This document shows positions 34,119 through 45,537 of a DNA stretch of 64,000 nucleotides, one piece after another. A program made the position numbers and the translations under genes. Numbering within the stretch: position 1 is the stretch's first letter; each line of letters begins with the position of its first letter. The notes under the pieces are model-generated. The model saw only the letters and a list, made by a program, of their open reading frames with translations, was not told where the DNA came from and made no database searches. Source of the DNA: Scilla litardierei (taxonomy: Eukaryota; Streptophyta; Magnoliopsida; Asparagales; Asparagaceae); NCBI GenBank assembly GCA_030789695.1, contig CM061140.1:170710319-170774318 (forward strand), given 5' to 3'.

Positions 34119-36252
34119 TCAGGCGTCCGGGGCGCGAGAGATAGCATCATCCGGTGCCTCGCCTTGCTCCGAGCCAGGGTGCTCGGCCTGCCCCGGAGGA
34201 GGAGGGATCGGCTCCCGAGCGAGCTCCGCGAACTGCCGAAACGACTCCCTGATGACCTCCACTATGCGAGGAGCAAGGAGGTCCTCGTAAGTCCCAAAGA
34301 CTTCATTCAGGACCGACGCGATCTTCGGCCTAATGACCGTGTCAACGCCCTTCTCAGCTTCCTCGGCGAAGCGGAGCCTCCGACGCAGCTCGGCGATCTG
34401 GCCCCAAAGCCCCTTCCTCTCATGCCGGAACTTCACCTCCGCTTCTCTGCTCAAGTCATGGACGTCCTCAAGCTTTCGCTTGAGATCATGCACTTGAGCC
34501 TCAAGTTCGTCGGTGCGACGGCGCTGCTGCCGAACCTCCATGCGGGCACCCTGAAGGGCCACGTCAGCTTCCCCGGCCCGGGCGCGTTCTTGACTTAGAG
34601 AATCTTCGAGGCTTCTCAACTGGGTCGCCCGGAGCTGCGCCTCAAGAGCCATCGCGGTGGCCAACAGATAAAAGGGAGGCGGGTTATACCGAGGAAGGCC
34701 GTTAGACGAGACAACCATCCGAAGGGGGCAGGAATCCAAACCTGTTGAAGGTGACTGACCAGGGAATCCGACAGAACGTCCACGGGGGACAACTCCAAAA
34801 AGGAACGATCCCCCGGGGGCACGACGCCTGCCGCCGGACGGTCCGCCAGGGCCAAGTCGAGACCTGGAACCGAACCCCCGAGAGGATTAGCGAGGCCCGC
34901 CGAGGTGCCCGGCGGAACGAGGATAGCCCCCGAGACCGAGGGGATAGCCGAGGGAGTATCGGCGGTGTGGGCAGCGGCGGCGGTCGTCGCGACTGCCCTC
35001 CCGGGATCCGTGGGTGCAACGGCAGGAGTCGAAGGAGAGGCGCGCCCGCCATCTTTCCGCGACTTCTTCCTGCTGGGGGCAGCGATCGTTGGGGGGGAGC
35101 GCTTGCGACTCCCGCCCGCAGACGTCCGAGGGGCCGATCCGGAACCCTCCACAAGGAGAGGGTCGACCCCCGCGGCTGCCCCTCCAGGGGCATCCGACGC
35201 GACCCGTGGGGGGGGGACCTGGCCTCAATCCTTCCCGAAGGAGGCTCGGACCGGCGCAACTCTTCATCAACAGAGCGGCGAGGCGCCCGTCCAGAAGAGC
35301 TCCTGCGGCCCCGGCGAGATCCCAGGCGAATGAGCTCGTCGACGTCATGAGTGAACTCACGGCCAGCCATGCCTGCGAGAGAAAGTGAAATCAGGGTGAG
35401 CCAGAGGATAAAAGGTGGGAGATGAGACAACTAACCGGGAGACCACAGAGTGCATTTCAGAAGAAGGTCGTCCAGCAAATGCCAGACCGACCTCTCCTCG
35501 AGAGAGAGCGACGATATGAGACAGGCAGCGGCTTGCTCGGCCTCGGATAAGGTTACCGCCCTGTCGGTGTGTTGCGAATTCCCCCAACCTGTCAAGATCA
35601 CCGAGACCCGGGGGAAAACGACAAAGACAAAGCTAGAATCCCAGTTTCCGGACCCAGGTGGCAGACCTAGAAGGCACACTCGACCCGCCCGGCTCCGGAG
35701 GTGCAGCCAAGATCCGAGGCCGACCGTCTGGATCCGGTAAAAGTAAAAGAGGAGTGGGAGAGACGGCTCCAGGCCGTGAGAGAGACAAAGCATAATAAAC
35801 CCGGTCAACACCGCGACAGAAGATGGCGTCAGTTGACACATGGTAACTTTCAAGGAGTCAGTGAATTGAATGATAAAGGGGTGGAGAGGGAAGGGTAGCC
35901 CCAGATGGAACATCTCGACGTAGACGCCGACCTCGTTACTCCGCAGGAAGCAGATCCGCTCGTCCCCAAAGGGAAGTCAAACGTCATAGGGATGACACAG
36001 GTACCTCTCCGTTATTACCCTAGTAACTAAGAACGGGGCCGTAGACAAAGACCGAAGGATCGAGGGAGGGATACCCAACCGCTCGGAGACGAGGCCACAT
36101 CGTCCCCAATGGGATCCGGAAAAAGCTTTCTTTTTTCCTTTGTCCGGGACCCCCGGGGACGGCGAAGAAACTTCGAGCCCCGGGGGAGGGGCACGATCGG
36201 GACCAGGCGTCGGTCCGCCAGGACGCGTATCACCTATTCTAAGCATAGCCAT
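34119..36252 (-). pseudogene. Antisense gene of element C, broken
   Basis: Same three-exon plan as B: exon 1 36252-35436, 63-bp intron 35435-35373 (GTTAGT...TCGCAG), exon 2 35372-34742, second intron of about 80 bp (34741-34662), exon 3 34661-34119. Lesions: TGA in exon 1 (35977-35979) within the PF04195-like region, a frameshift in the G/C run near 35210, and loss of the second acceptor (minus strand reads CTGTTG where E has TTGCAG). Exon 1 has 'GDERICFLRSNEVGVYVEMF', exon 2 has 'RKKSRK', exon 3 a coiled coil with 'RPKIASVLNEVFGTYEDLLA'. Confidence 0.85.
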
Positions 36253-36387
36253 GGCCGGAGGCAAAGGGTGGAAGAGTTACCTTGATCAAAGCTGGAGAAA
36301 AGACAAAGGTTGGGAGGAAGAAGCTGTTGGGACGGAGATCAAGAAGGAATGAGCGCGAAAGAGTTGAAGCCCGAGGGATTGAAACGC

Positions 36388-36394
36388 ATATATA
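36388..36394 (-). promoter_or_regulatory. TATA box of the antisense gene in element C
   Basis: TATATAT on the minus strand, about 136 bp upstream of the ATG at 36252. Confidence 0.6.
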
Positions 36395-36603
36395 AGGGGC
36401 GAAGGGGGGATCTGAACCGTCAGAAGAAGGCACGCGGCGACATCAAAACGGCGGCGATGCTTCGAAAACTGCACCAGCGGAAGTTCAAACGGAGCGGCAA
36501 TAATGACATTCATTTAATGACGGGGCCTCGACTGACGCATCCATCGGGTCACGAAGGAGTCACATCACCCGAACCGAACCGACGGAAGCCGAACGGTCCG
36601 GGC

Positions 36604-36615
36604 GATGGGGGCAAT
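36604..36615 (+). other. Polypurine tract of element C
   Basis: GATGGGGGCAAT directly before the 3' LTR. Confidence 0.8.
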
Positions 36616-37510
36616 TGTTACGACTAATATCAACGAGCCCAGAACACGACGGCCCACGGCCCGACCTCATAGGAGAACCCCACTAAGGAAGACGGACCCG
36701 CCCGAAAGAAGCCCACGGACGGAGCGGAAGGCCCAGCCACCTCGTCCACGGGTACGTCCGACTGACCCCCGTTCGGCCGGATTAACCGCCCCTCTGAATC
36801 CGCGATCCCATGATAGCCATTAACGGACCCGTTAATGGGCCACCTCACCACGACGCGAGAATGGGAGGAGGCGGAGGCGGATCGTGGGGACGTGAGAGGA
36901 GGCAGGACGTAGGACAATCAGGAAGAACCCTATAAGGGGAAGGCGAGGAGAACGAAGAAAGGGGGGACTGAGGTAACCCACATAGAGGTACTCCGTCAAC
37001 GACCTGGGCTTCCGGCCACTCCATTTCCCCCCTCCCGAAAAACTCGAGCCGCCTGGGTTGACGTTCCGGCTTCTTCACAAGCCGGACCTCCCCCGCCGAG
37101 TATCCTTTCGGATCCTTATCTGACTTAAGCATCGGAGGGGCTTTGGCCGGAACCTAAGTCCGGCCTCCCTGACGAGTTTCTTCATCTGTTCAGGAAGAAG
37201 ACATCCGAGGCGCAGAGGCTACTCCTCAGCGCCCGTTGGCCATCACCGGCTCAGTCGCCAGGAGGACGACTGATCAGGCACCAACTCAATTGCAAGGCGC
37301 CGAGGCTACCCCTCGACGCGGATACGACCGAGGCCGAGCCCGACCGACCGAGGCCGAGCGCGACTCACCGAGCCGAGGCTTCTCCTCAGCTCTCTTACGC
37401 CGAGTACAAGCGGGCTCGGCGAACCCAAGGGACCCCCAAACCGGCCCCTTGACCACGTTGACCACACGCCTGGCGGTCAACGAGCAGTGGTGAGAAAACA
37501 CACGTAAACA
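36616..37510 (+). repeat. 3' LTR of element C
   Basis: 895 bp, about 1.3% different from the 5' LTR by eye. Followed by TSD GAAAC. Confidence 0.93.
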
Positions 37511-37515
37511 GAAAC

Positions 37516-38446
37516 TTCCTGTGCAAAATAGTAAATGGACATAAATTACCTTTTCCCCATATTAATTAGTTGTTACTATCTAGTCAAAATAAGTAAATAT
37601 CTTTGACATGATTAGTCTAAGTACAGATCTATATGTAGATAATGAACATAGGGTAGTGACAAGAGCCACTTCCTTCAGATTCGAAGGATCTGCATCCAAT
37701 GACACATAGTTTTTAAATGCACATATATAGAGGTCCACCATATCCCCATATCGCACTCAGCTACACTCCCCACCTCACAGTGCTCACAGTCGAGGAGCCA
37801 GACAGGGAGAGATGAAAGTGGAATCAAAGATCTCGGCGCCTGATGGATTCACAATACCAAGCTCACATGACAACTAGTCTTGGATTGACAAAAAAGAAGA
37901 AGAAGAAGATATGGATCACCTTCACATGTCCTTTTCCTATTTCTCCCGCTCACCCCTTTTGAGCCTCCAAAACTTGGAACAATATAATAATTCTGACAGA
38001 TTGGAGGGAAGAGTCCGAAAATAGAAGCAAGTTGAAAGAGACAACCAGCGCCCCATCTAAATAACCTGTGGTTCTCAACACTTGACACGTAAACCAAGTG
38101 TTTCAGAATTCTTGTGTCTCATTCTAAATCTCTATCTTTTTTGGAGTTTGGTTGCCATGCGAGGACGGGGGATGTGCACTTTGATGCTAGTTACAGCAGG
38201 TGTTTGTTAGGTTAACATAGAAATTTTCGCGTCTTAAGGGGGTGCTCCTTTGGTTTTTTTTATTAATTTGTCCCAAATTTCAAAGTTGTTGGACCCATCC
38301 ACTTATTGTAATCTGAGGAAGCATTTGGCTTAATTAACTGTCATGGTTTTTGTGCGCGCGCGCGTGTTGTGGGTGGGTCATGGTTTTTGTGGCTGGCTAC
38401 TGTTATCAATCATAGCAATCATGTTCCTATCAAAATGGGGGTGAGG
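37516..38446. other. Intergenic DNA; possible truncated gene start at 37721-37877
   Basis: A TATATA-containing stretch near 37722, a C-rich leader and an ATG at 37812 opening a 21-codon frame (MKVESKISAPDGF...) look like a plant promoter and first codons. The frame closes at a TAG and no further exon is found. It may be a gene fragment or chance. A short GAA repeat follows at about 37893. Confidence 0.2.
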
Positions 38447-38761
38447 TGTGCTATATACACTATATCGGGGTCCGTGCCAAATACAACTTAAAACCCCTTT
38501 CGCCGGTAATATTTCTGTGGTTTGGTGTCAGTTTTATGCGCCGTTGATACCGTTGGAAAGATTAGGAAGAATATAAGTCATTGATACCAATTTGTTGGTA
38601 CTTTTTGGCGTTTTCATGCCAGATTTTAGCATATCAAATAAGACAGTATCTACTCGATAAAAATGTCAAAGAAAGGCCACCAAATGACGGAAATATTGCA
38701 AAGATTTTATTGGTTGTATTTGGCACGCACCCCGATATACACCCCTCGGTGTATATAGCGC
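38447..38761. mobile_element. Fold-back MITE
   Basis: The left arm (GTGCTATATACACTATATCG, then GGGGTCCGTGCCAAATACAA) is the imperfect inverse of the right arm ending GTGTATATAGCGC. The complementarity continues inward (GGTAATATTTCTG versus GGAAATATTGC). About 315 bp, non-coding. No TSD is evident. Confidence 0.6.
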
Positions 38762-39420
38762 ATTTCAACGGCTGAAACTTTCCATCAGCAATAGTTGTTT
38801 GTTTGTATTTGGCTTGGGCTGGGGAGGAGGTGGCAGTGCTTCGCGAGGTTGTTGGGGGCGTCGCATGGTGGAGCGGATAGCAAAACGGGGAACGACAAGC
38901 TGTTCAGGGCATTAGGACGGTGCCTAGCATGACGGTTGGAGAGTCGCACGGTGAAGCTGGGGATAGCTCGCTTGGCGGTTTGCGACTTAGGACGGCGGAG
39001 TGCGCGATGGTTGGGAGGCTTCACACGACGGAGCGCGCGGCAGTGTGGGGGACGGCTAGAGCATGCGTGGCGGCGCGGGAGGGGCTGCCGTACAAATGCT
39101 AGAAGCTGTAACTAAGTTCGTGAAGCTGATGGCAAAAAAACTAATTTAAACTATGTCGTGTTCTCTACTCTGGCCGATGTGGGACTAAACATTCAATTTT
39201 GCTGACTGTTGCCGTCAGCAAAAGTCCGACTTTCGTTGACGGGGTCGCCAGTGAAGGTGTTAATTTTGTAGATGGCAATAAGATCCCATTTGCAAAAGTG
39301 GTACAATGTATATGAATCTAAACTTTAGCGGGGTTACAAATACGAGGACTTAAGCTTAAACCACATGACATCTGCATCCACACATAGACAGTAGTTATTG
39401 AAACAACATATAAGATCAAG

Positions 39421-40067
39421 GGCTTAATTTCAGAAAACTACCTCATACTTTCGCTGAATTCCAAAAAAATATCTCTTAATTATTTTGATATAATCGCAAA
39501 ACTACCTTGTACTTTTCAGGTTTCGATAAACTCCATCATACATTGGTTTCGTACAACTACCTCATACTTTGCTTAATTTCGTAGAACTAACTTATACTTT
39601 GCTTTAATTTCGTAGAACTATCTCATACTTTGATATATGTGGGATGGTGGAGAAGGGGAGGAGGGCGGCGGTGGGAGGAAGTGGTTGACGAGTGCGGCGG
39701 TGGGGGAAGGGGGGTGTGGGGCTATGGTGGAGGGGCGGGGGGAGGGGCCCGGCGAACGGTTTGGTGGGGGGGTGGGTGGGGTGGAGGAGGGTGGAAGGGG
39801 GATGTGCAGTGATGGATGGAGGGCGAACGATGGCGGTGGGGGGAGGGGGGAGGACGGTGGGGGAGTGGGAGGATGGCGGTGGCGGGTGGAATGGGGATGT
39901 GTGGCGATGGATAGAGGGCGAAGGGCAACGATGGGGAGAGATGGATATAGGGACGAGAGAGTTTATCGAAACCTGAAAAGTATGAGATAGTTTTACGATT
40001 ATATCAAAATAAGAGATATTTTTTTGGAATTCAGGAAAAATATGAGGCATTTTTCTAAAATTAAGCC
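39421..40067. mobile_element. Non-autonomous Mutator-like element (MULE)
   Basis: Terminal inverted repeats of more than 100 bp (39421-39536 against 39955-40067; GGCTTAATTT... at both ends) are flanked by a 10-bp direct repeat TAAGATCAAG (39411-39420 and 40068-40077). This fits the 9-bp TSD of MULEs plus one matching base. The interior (39645-39950) is strongly G-rich on the plus strand with many GGTGG/GGAGGG runs. No transposase. The proline-rich minus-strand ORF is a consequence of the G bias. Confidence 0.85.
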
Positions 40068-40368
40068 TAAGATCAAGTACCCATGAGGTCTCTTTGAAAC
40101 ATAAGCATACGGTTACGACAGTAAGATATGAATGATTGCTAAAATTCTACGACGCCTAGCCTTCAAGATGTGTACATCCTTGTCTAAAGGCCTAGTTATC
40201 CTATGGTGATCATTGATGTGAAAGGATGCAATTCAAATTCCAAGGCCTAGTGAATTTTACAAAATTAAACTCGGTTGATGTGTCGATATTTAACACTTTA
40301 TCTACAAAGACACTAACGTTTGATTCTTTGGATGTGTAGCTTTCACCGTGCACCATAGGAAAACTACT

Positions 40369-41315
40369 TGTTACGTCTATTCGGCCGAAGCCCGAAAAAC
40401 ATGAGTCCAGAAACCCGACTACCGATCAGAAGCTCATCTGCGAGATCGGGCCCGCCCGACAAAGCCCCCTAGAGGCCCCCGAACGTCGATCCGACCCGAC
40501 CCCGAAAACGCGCGAGTCACTCGCCCACTTCAGCGATAACCGTTCCCCCAGGCCCGCTGCCACTTAATGGCCGTTATGGGGAGGTGCTGGCATGGTGCGG
40601 GGAGCGGCGATGGGGAGGCGGATTGAGGGGGCACGATTGATGGCGGATAAGGGACGTGAGTCATGGGTGGTCGCGACGAGAGGCATATAAAAGGGCTAGG
40701 AGGACGACTGGACAAAGGACCGCATCTGAGGTAACAAAAGCTAAGGTACCCCATCAACGACCTAGTTCCCCCACTTCATCTCCTTCCCACCGCTCGCGCT
40801 GGAGGACGTCGTTCCGATCTCCTCTCGAGTCGAACCGTCCCCGCCGAGCCTCCTCTTTCAGATCGTCATCTGACTTAGACATCGGAGGGGATTTGGCCGG
40901 AACCAAGGTCCGGCCACCCTGACGAGTGTTCTCGTCTATTCAGGAAGACGTTAGATCCAAGTGCGGAGGCTTCCCCTCGGCTCCCGACCGTCCGAGGCCG
41001 AGCGCGCCCATCCCAGCCGAGGCTTCCCCTCAGCTCCGCGTCGGTCGCACGCCAAGCCGAGGCACCGAGGCTTCCCCTCGTCGCCCGACCGCCCGAGGCC
41101 GAGCACCTCACACCGGGCCGAGGCTTCCCCTCAGCCCCCCTGAGTCCGAGGATCCAGACCCGGCCCAGCTGACGTGCTCTGCGTCGACTGCATCTCCGAT
41201 TCGCGTCGTGTCAGCACGTGCTCGACACACCCAAGGGACCCAAATCGGCCCCTTGACCACGTTGACCGGGCAGTCCACGGTCAACGATTTTGTAGTGAGA
41301 AAACACTCTGAAACA
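40369..41315 (+). repeat. 5' LTR of element D
   Basis: 947 bp, TGTTACG...CTCTGAAACA. TATA box at about 40685. Confidence 0.93.
40685..40692 (+). promoter_or_regulatory. LTR core promoter (TATA box), element D
   Basis: TATAAAAG followed by GGCTAGGAGGACG, as in B. Confidence 0.75.
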
Positions 41316-41317
41316 TC

Positions 41318-41335
41318 TGGCGCCGTCTGTGGGAA
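41318..41335 (+). other. Primer-binding site of element D
   Basis: TGGCGCCGTCTGTGGGAA, two bases after the LTR. Confidence 0.87.
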
Positions 41336-41370
41336 TCGAACTATCCCACGAAAAACAAACCACACCTGCA

Positions 41371-41550
41371 ATGACACGGCTTCACCCATCGCGGTGAAGG
41401 GAAGGCAAGGCTCAGGCACGAGGCGACAGGGCCCGCCATGGTTGGCAAGAAAGGGCCCGGGCCCAGCGCGAGGAGAAGACCAAGAAACCCTCGTCGGTCC
41501 TACCGGTTGGGAGGACGGGCACGACAGTAGCAGCGCGCAGGTCGGACGCA
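41371..41550 (+). pseudogene. Remnant of gag in element D
   Basis: An ATG at 41371, at the position of the B gag start (leader cacacctgca-ATG), opens only nine codons before TGA at 41395. About 150 bp of charged sequence follow and run directly into the protease frame. Compared with the 1.65-kb gag of C, roughly 1.4 kb are missing, including the capsid core and the zinc motif. Confidence 0.75.
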
Positions 41551-43329
41551 GCTTTGGTGGTGTCGGTGATCATCGACACAACGATGGTACGGCGGCTGCT
41601 CATCGACACCGGCAGCTCCTGCGACGTCCTCTTCATGTCAACACTGGAGAAGATGGGGCTACGGAAGGAAGACTTGGAACCTCGCTCGGGTCCCGTGGTA
41701 GGGTTCACGGGTCATTCCACCCCCATCGTCGGCACGATCCGCCTCCCAGTAACACTCGGAGGCCCACCAGACTCGGTGACCCTGGCGGTAGAATTCGTTG
41801 TATTGGGGATCGGGTCGGAATACAACGGAATCATTGGCCGACCCCTTCTCAACGCCATCAGCGCAGTAGTCTCGACCCTTCATCAGACTATCAAGTTTCG
41901 AACGCCAAGGGGGATGGGGCAGGTCGAAGGCGACGCGGGGAGACCGAATACTTGCTACCAACTGGAGGAGGAAGGGCCCGAGGATCGTCTAGTCGACCAG
42001 ATGGCCGCGCTCGACTTAAGGAGCGGGCCGAGACCCGCCCCTGCGTATGAACAAGAGCAGATCCCGGTCATGGACATCGAGGGCAGGTTCGTTTCAATTG
42101 GGAGAGGGCTAAGCCACGACTTGAGGAGCCAACTGGTCGAGTGCCTGGAGGCGAACCTTGACATCTTTGCTTGGTCACCGGAGGACATGCCCGGCGTAGA
42201 TCCCCAGGTGATCGTCCACCAGATCAACGCCGATCCCAACTTCAAGCCGGTCAGGCAGAAGAAGCGAAACCTGGGTAGCGAAAAGATGAAGGCGGCCTCC
42301 GAGGAGGTAGAGCGTCTTCTCAACGCAGGCTTCATACGAGAGGTCTGGTACCCGGAGTGGCTATCGAACGTGGTGATGGTCAAAAAACCCAACGGAAAGT
42401 GGCGAATGTGCGTGGACTTCAGTGACCTCAACAAAGCCTGTCCCAAAGACAGCTACCCCCTGCCGCGCATAGACCACCTTGTTGACAATGCCTCGGGGTA
42501 CGAGATGCTTAGCTTCATAGATGCCTACTCCGGGTACAATCAGGTCCAGATGGATCCTCGGGACGAAGAGATGACAGCCTTCACGACGGACCGGGGAACC
42601 TACTGCTACAAGAAGACACCCTTCGGCTTGAAAAACGCAGGGGCCACTTACCAGAGAATGGTCAACAAGGTTTTTTACTCCCAGATCGGGAGGAACCTGG
42701 AGGTCTACGTCGACGACATGCTTGTCAAGTCGAGGAAGCCGGAGGACCATGTCGCCGACCTCCGTGAAACTTTCGAGCGGTTGCGGCGACACAACATCCG
42801 ACTCAACCCCACGAAGTGCACGTTCGGGGTAAGATACGGTAAATTCTTGGGATTTATGATAACTAACTGTGGCATTGAAGCTAACCCTGACAAGATCGAG
42901 GCATTGGTCAATAAGCGGGAGCCAACGACGATCAAAGAACTGCAAAGGCTGAATGGGCGCATCGCGGCCTTGGGGCGATTCCTATCCAAATCGGCGGAGA
43001 GATCGCTCCCCTTCTTCAAAGTACTGAGGAAAGCGATCGCGGAACCGTCAGACAACAGGAAGGCAATACCGTGGGACGAAGACTGCTCCAGGGAGTTCGC
43101 GGATCTCAAGGAGTACCTTCGCAGCCCGCCTCTCCTGTCCAAGCCACGAGAAGGGGAATCGCTAAGCCTCTACCTGGCACGCGCAGAGGAAGCGGTGAGC
43201 TCGGTACTAATCAGGGAAGACGGTGGGGTGCAATGGCCGGTGTACTACACGAGCCTGATCTTGAAGGGAGCGGAGGTGCGATACTCGCTCATGGAGAAAC
43301 TGGCGTACGCCCTCGTTCTCTCAGTGTGA
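41551..43329 (+). pseudogene. Element D pol: protease and reverse transcriptase
   Basis: Open from the protease to a TGA at 43327-43329. Protease active site LLIDTGSSCDVLF (near 41600) and 'GIIGRPLLNA'. RT starts 'VERLLNAGFIREVWYPEWLS' and 'VVMVKKPNGKWRMCVDF', continues 'FIDAYSGYNQV', 'FGLKNAGATYQRMV', and has the catalytic YVDDMLVKS at about 42706. The connection/early RNase H part follows (SLYLARAEEAVSSVLIRED). Catalytic residues are intact. The closing TGA sits where related elements read arginine (CGA-to-TGA). The frame is open at the upstream side, as expected when gag and pol are one polyprotein. Confidence 0.93.
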
Positions 43330-44060
43330 AGGCTCAGGCCCTACTTCCAAGCCCACACCATATTGGTCTTGACCGACTCGCAATTGGAGCAGAACCTCAA
43401 GAGATTCGATCGAATGGGAAGGATGCTGAACTGGGGGTGAAATTGAGCGAGTTCGACCTCCGATTCAAGCCACGCACGGCCATCAAGGGGCAGGCCTTGG
43501 CCGACTTCATCGCTGAATGCACTACGGAAGAAGGGCATCCCCCGGGGGAAGAAGGCCCAGCAACGATAATCACCCAGCCCTTATCTTTTCTTTCGACTGA
43601 CCACCTCCACCCTGTCCAGTCAGGAGTCCCAGGAGCATGGATAGTCCAGGTGGACGGATCGGCAACACAGTCAGGAGGCGGGGTTGGGATCGCGATCCGA
43701 TCTCTGGAAGGGAACATCATGGAATACGCATTGCGGTACGAGTTCCCGGCAACCAACAACGTGGCGGAGTACAAAGCGGTAATCAACGGTCTGAGGCTGG
43801 CCCAGGAGCTCGGGGCCGAGTCCGTGCACCTCCTCAGCGACTCGAAGCTCATTGTCAACCAGCTTCTGGGAAGTTACGAGGCGCGGGAGGAAGCAATGCA
43901 GAGGTATCTCACCGTCGCCAAAGCGGCGCTGTCCAAGTTCAAGAGCGTGGAAGTCTTACATCTCCCACGGTCGGAGAACGCACGGGCAGACGCACTGTCA
44001 AAGCTAGCCTCGTCCTCGACCAAGGAGCTGGGCCGCACCATTTACGTGGAGCACCTGTAG
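43330..44060 (+). pseudogene. Element D pol: RNase H region
   Basis: After the TGA the frame continues 'RLRPYFQAHTILVLTDSQLE' to a one-base shift in a GGGGG run near 43436. From there an open frame runs 'KLSEFDLRFKPRTAIKGQAL' and then the extra, Tat-typical second RNase H with 'VDGSATQSGGGVGI', 'NNVAEYKAVINGL', 'LLSDSKLIVNQ' and 'NARADALSKLAS'. It ends at TAG 44058-44060, where relatives carry glutamine (CAG-to-TAG). Confidence 0.9.
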
Positions 44061-45359
44061 TCCCCCAGCACGGAAGAGTGGGAGGTGATGGCGATCGACC
44101 AAGATCTCACCTGGATGGACCCGATCATACGGTACCTCACTCATGGGGAGGTGCCGATGGATTGGGACGAGCGTCGGACCCTGGAAAGGAAAGCGCTCCG
44201 ATACGTGATCCATGAGGGGACGCTCTACCGAAGACGCTGGACGAAGGCGGATGTCCTCCCATACCTGAAATGCATCGGACCGCAGGAAGCTGACTACGTC
44301 CTACGGGAGGTTCACGAAGGGATCTGCGGAAATCACCACGGGGGCAAGATGGTCGCACAGAAGATCTTGAGGCAGGGATATTACTGGCCGACCCTAGTCC
44401 AAGACGCAACGAACTACGTCCAAAAGTGCCAAGAATGTCAGAGGTTTGCCAACCACACCTCAACTCCCCCGTCGAAGCTCATCCCTATCGTGAGCCCCAT
44501 CCCCTTTGCGAAATGGGGGCTCGACATCCTCGGACCATTTAAGCCGGGTCGGGGGCAGCGGAAGTATCTAATTGTGGCGGTGGACTACTTTACCAAGTGG
44601 ATCGAGGCCGAACCATTGGCCACCATCACGTGGAAGAAAGCGAAAAGCTTCGTATGGAACTCCATCATCTCCAGATTCGGAGTCCCACGGGCCATCGTCA
44701 CAGACAACGGGAAACAGTTCGACTCCGCGGGATTCAAAGACTTTTACGCGGAATGGGGGATCAAGCTCCTCTTTTCCTCTGTGGTGCACCCCCAGACCAA
44801 CGGGATGGCGGAAGCAGCCAACAAGTGCATCATAGAGCCCCTCCGAAAGAAAGTGAAGGACTCCGAAGGAAACTGGCCGGAAGAGCTCCCCGGGATACTC
44901 TGGTCATACCGGACGACCCACAAGGAGGCCACCGGCGAAACCCCGTTCATGCTTGCCTACGGAGCCGAGGCAGTGGTACCGGTCGAATTGGGTGAAGAGT
45001 CTCTCCGCCTCAAGTGCTTCGACGAAGACATGAATTCGCAAGGCCTGGAGCTCGGTCTGGAGCTCCTCGGCGAGCGGCGGGAGCAAGCCCTAGCAACCAT
45101 CATCCGCCAGAAGCAGAAGGTGGCCCGATACTACAATTCTCGGGTCAAGGGAAGGAGTTTCCACCTTGGGGACCTGGTCCTCAGGAAAGCAAGCTTCAAC
45201 CCGGATATTGCTCGCAAAGGGAAGCTCGCGGCTAAATGGGAGGGACCCTACAAATTCATCGAGGTCCTCGGACCCGCAACCTACCGTCTAGCCAATATGG
45301 AGGGGAGGATTCTCACTCACGCTTGGAACACGGAACACTTACGCAAGTACTTTCAATAA
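44061..45359 (+). pseudogene. Element D pol: integrase, open frame
   Basis: One open frame in the same phase as the RNase H. An H-H-C-C zinc motif ('HEGICGNHHGG' with CQECQ) is followed by the catalytic core: first Asp in 'WGLDILGPF', second in 'IVTDNGKQF', and the Glu in 'GMAEAANKCI' some 35 residues on. Then come 'YRTTHKEATGETPFMLAYG', a GPY/F-like end 'KWEGPYKFIEVLGPATYRL' and the C-terminus 'NTEHLRKYFQ' with TAA at 45357-45359. All DDE residues are present, so this is the least damaged coding unit of the element. It would insert cDNA into the genome. Confidence 0.94.
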
Positions 45360-45537
45360 ATGTATTGTTTTCTACGAAATAAATTTACTTAAGTTTGTTC
45401 CTTTCCAGATAAATGTGTTCACAAGAATCCCCCTCGGGACAAGGGAAGCCTCGCCCGATGGGACGCCTGCTAAGCGCGCGCCTAACAAAAGGATATACAA
45501 AAAGACGTACGAAGAGGCCGATGGGCATTCCCCTCCC

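Larger units (their letters stand above)
29955..37510 (+). mobile_element. Element C: gag-only Ty3-gypsy Tat element, complete ends
   Basis: Two 895-bp LTRs (29955-30849, 36616-37510) and a perfect TSD GAAAC (29950-29954, 37511-37515) define the element (7556 bp). The inside holds a PBS, gag (30899-32555), a hairpin array (32815-33505) and an antisense gene (36252-34119). No pol domain is present in any frame. The LTRs differ at about a dozen sites, an estimate by eye. It belongs with element E: same LTR start TGTTACGACTAATATC and end CACCCGTAAACA. It landed 57 bp to the right of element B. Confidence 0.94.

Noticed and set aside
39604..40050. 148-codon proline-rich minus-strand ORF
   Set aside because: It spans both TIRs of the MULE and only mirrors the G-rich core composition.
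40926..42050. 374-codon plus-strand ORF
   Set aside because: It starts inside the 5' LTR of element D and is a shadow of the protease/RT frame. No homologous domain.
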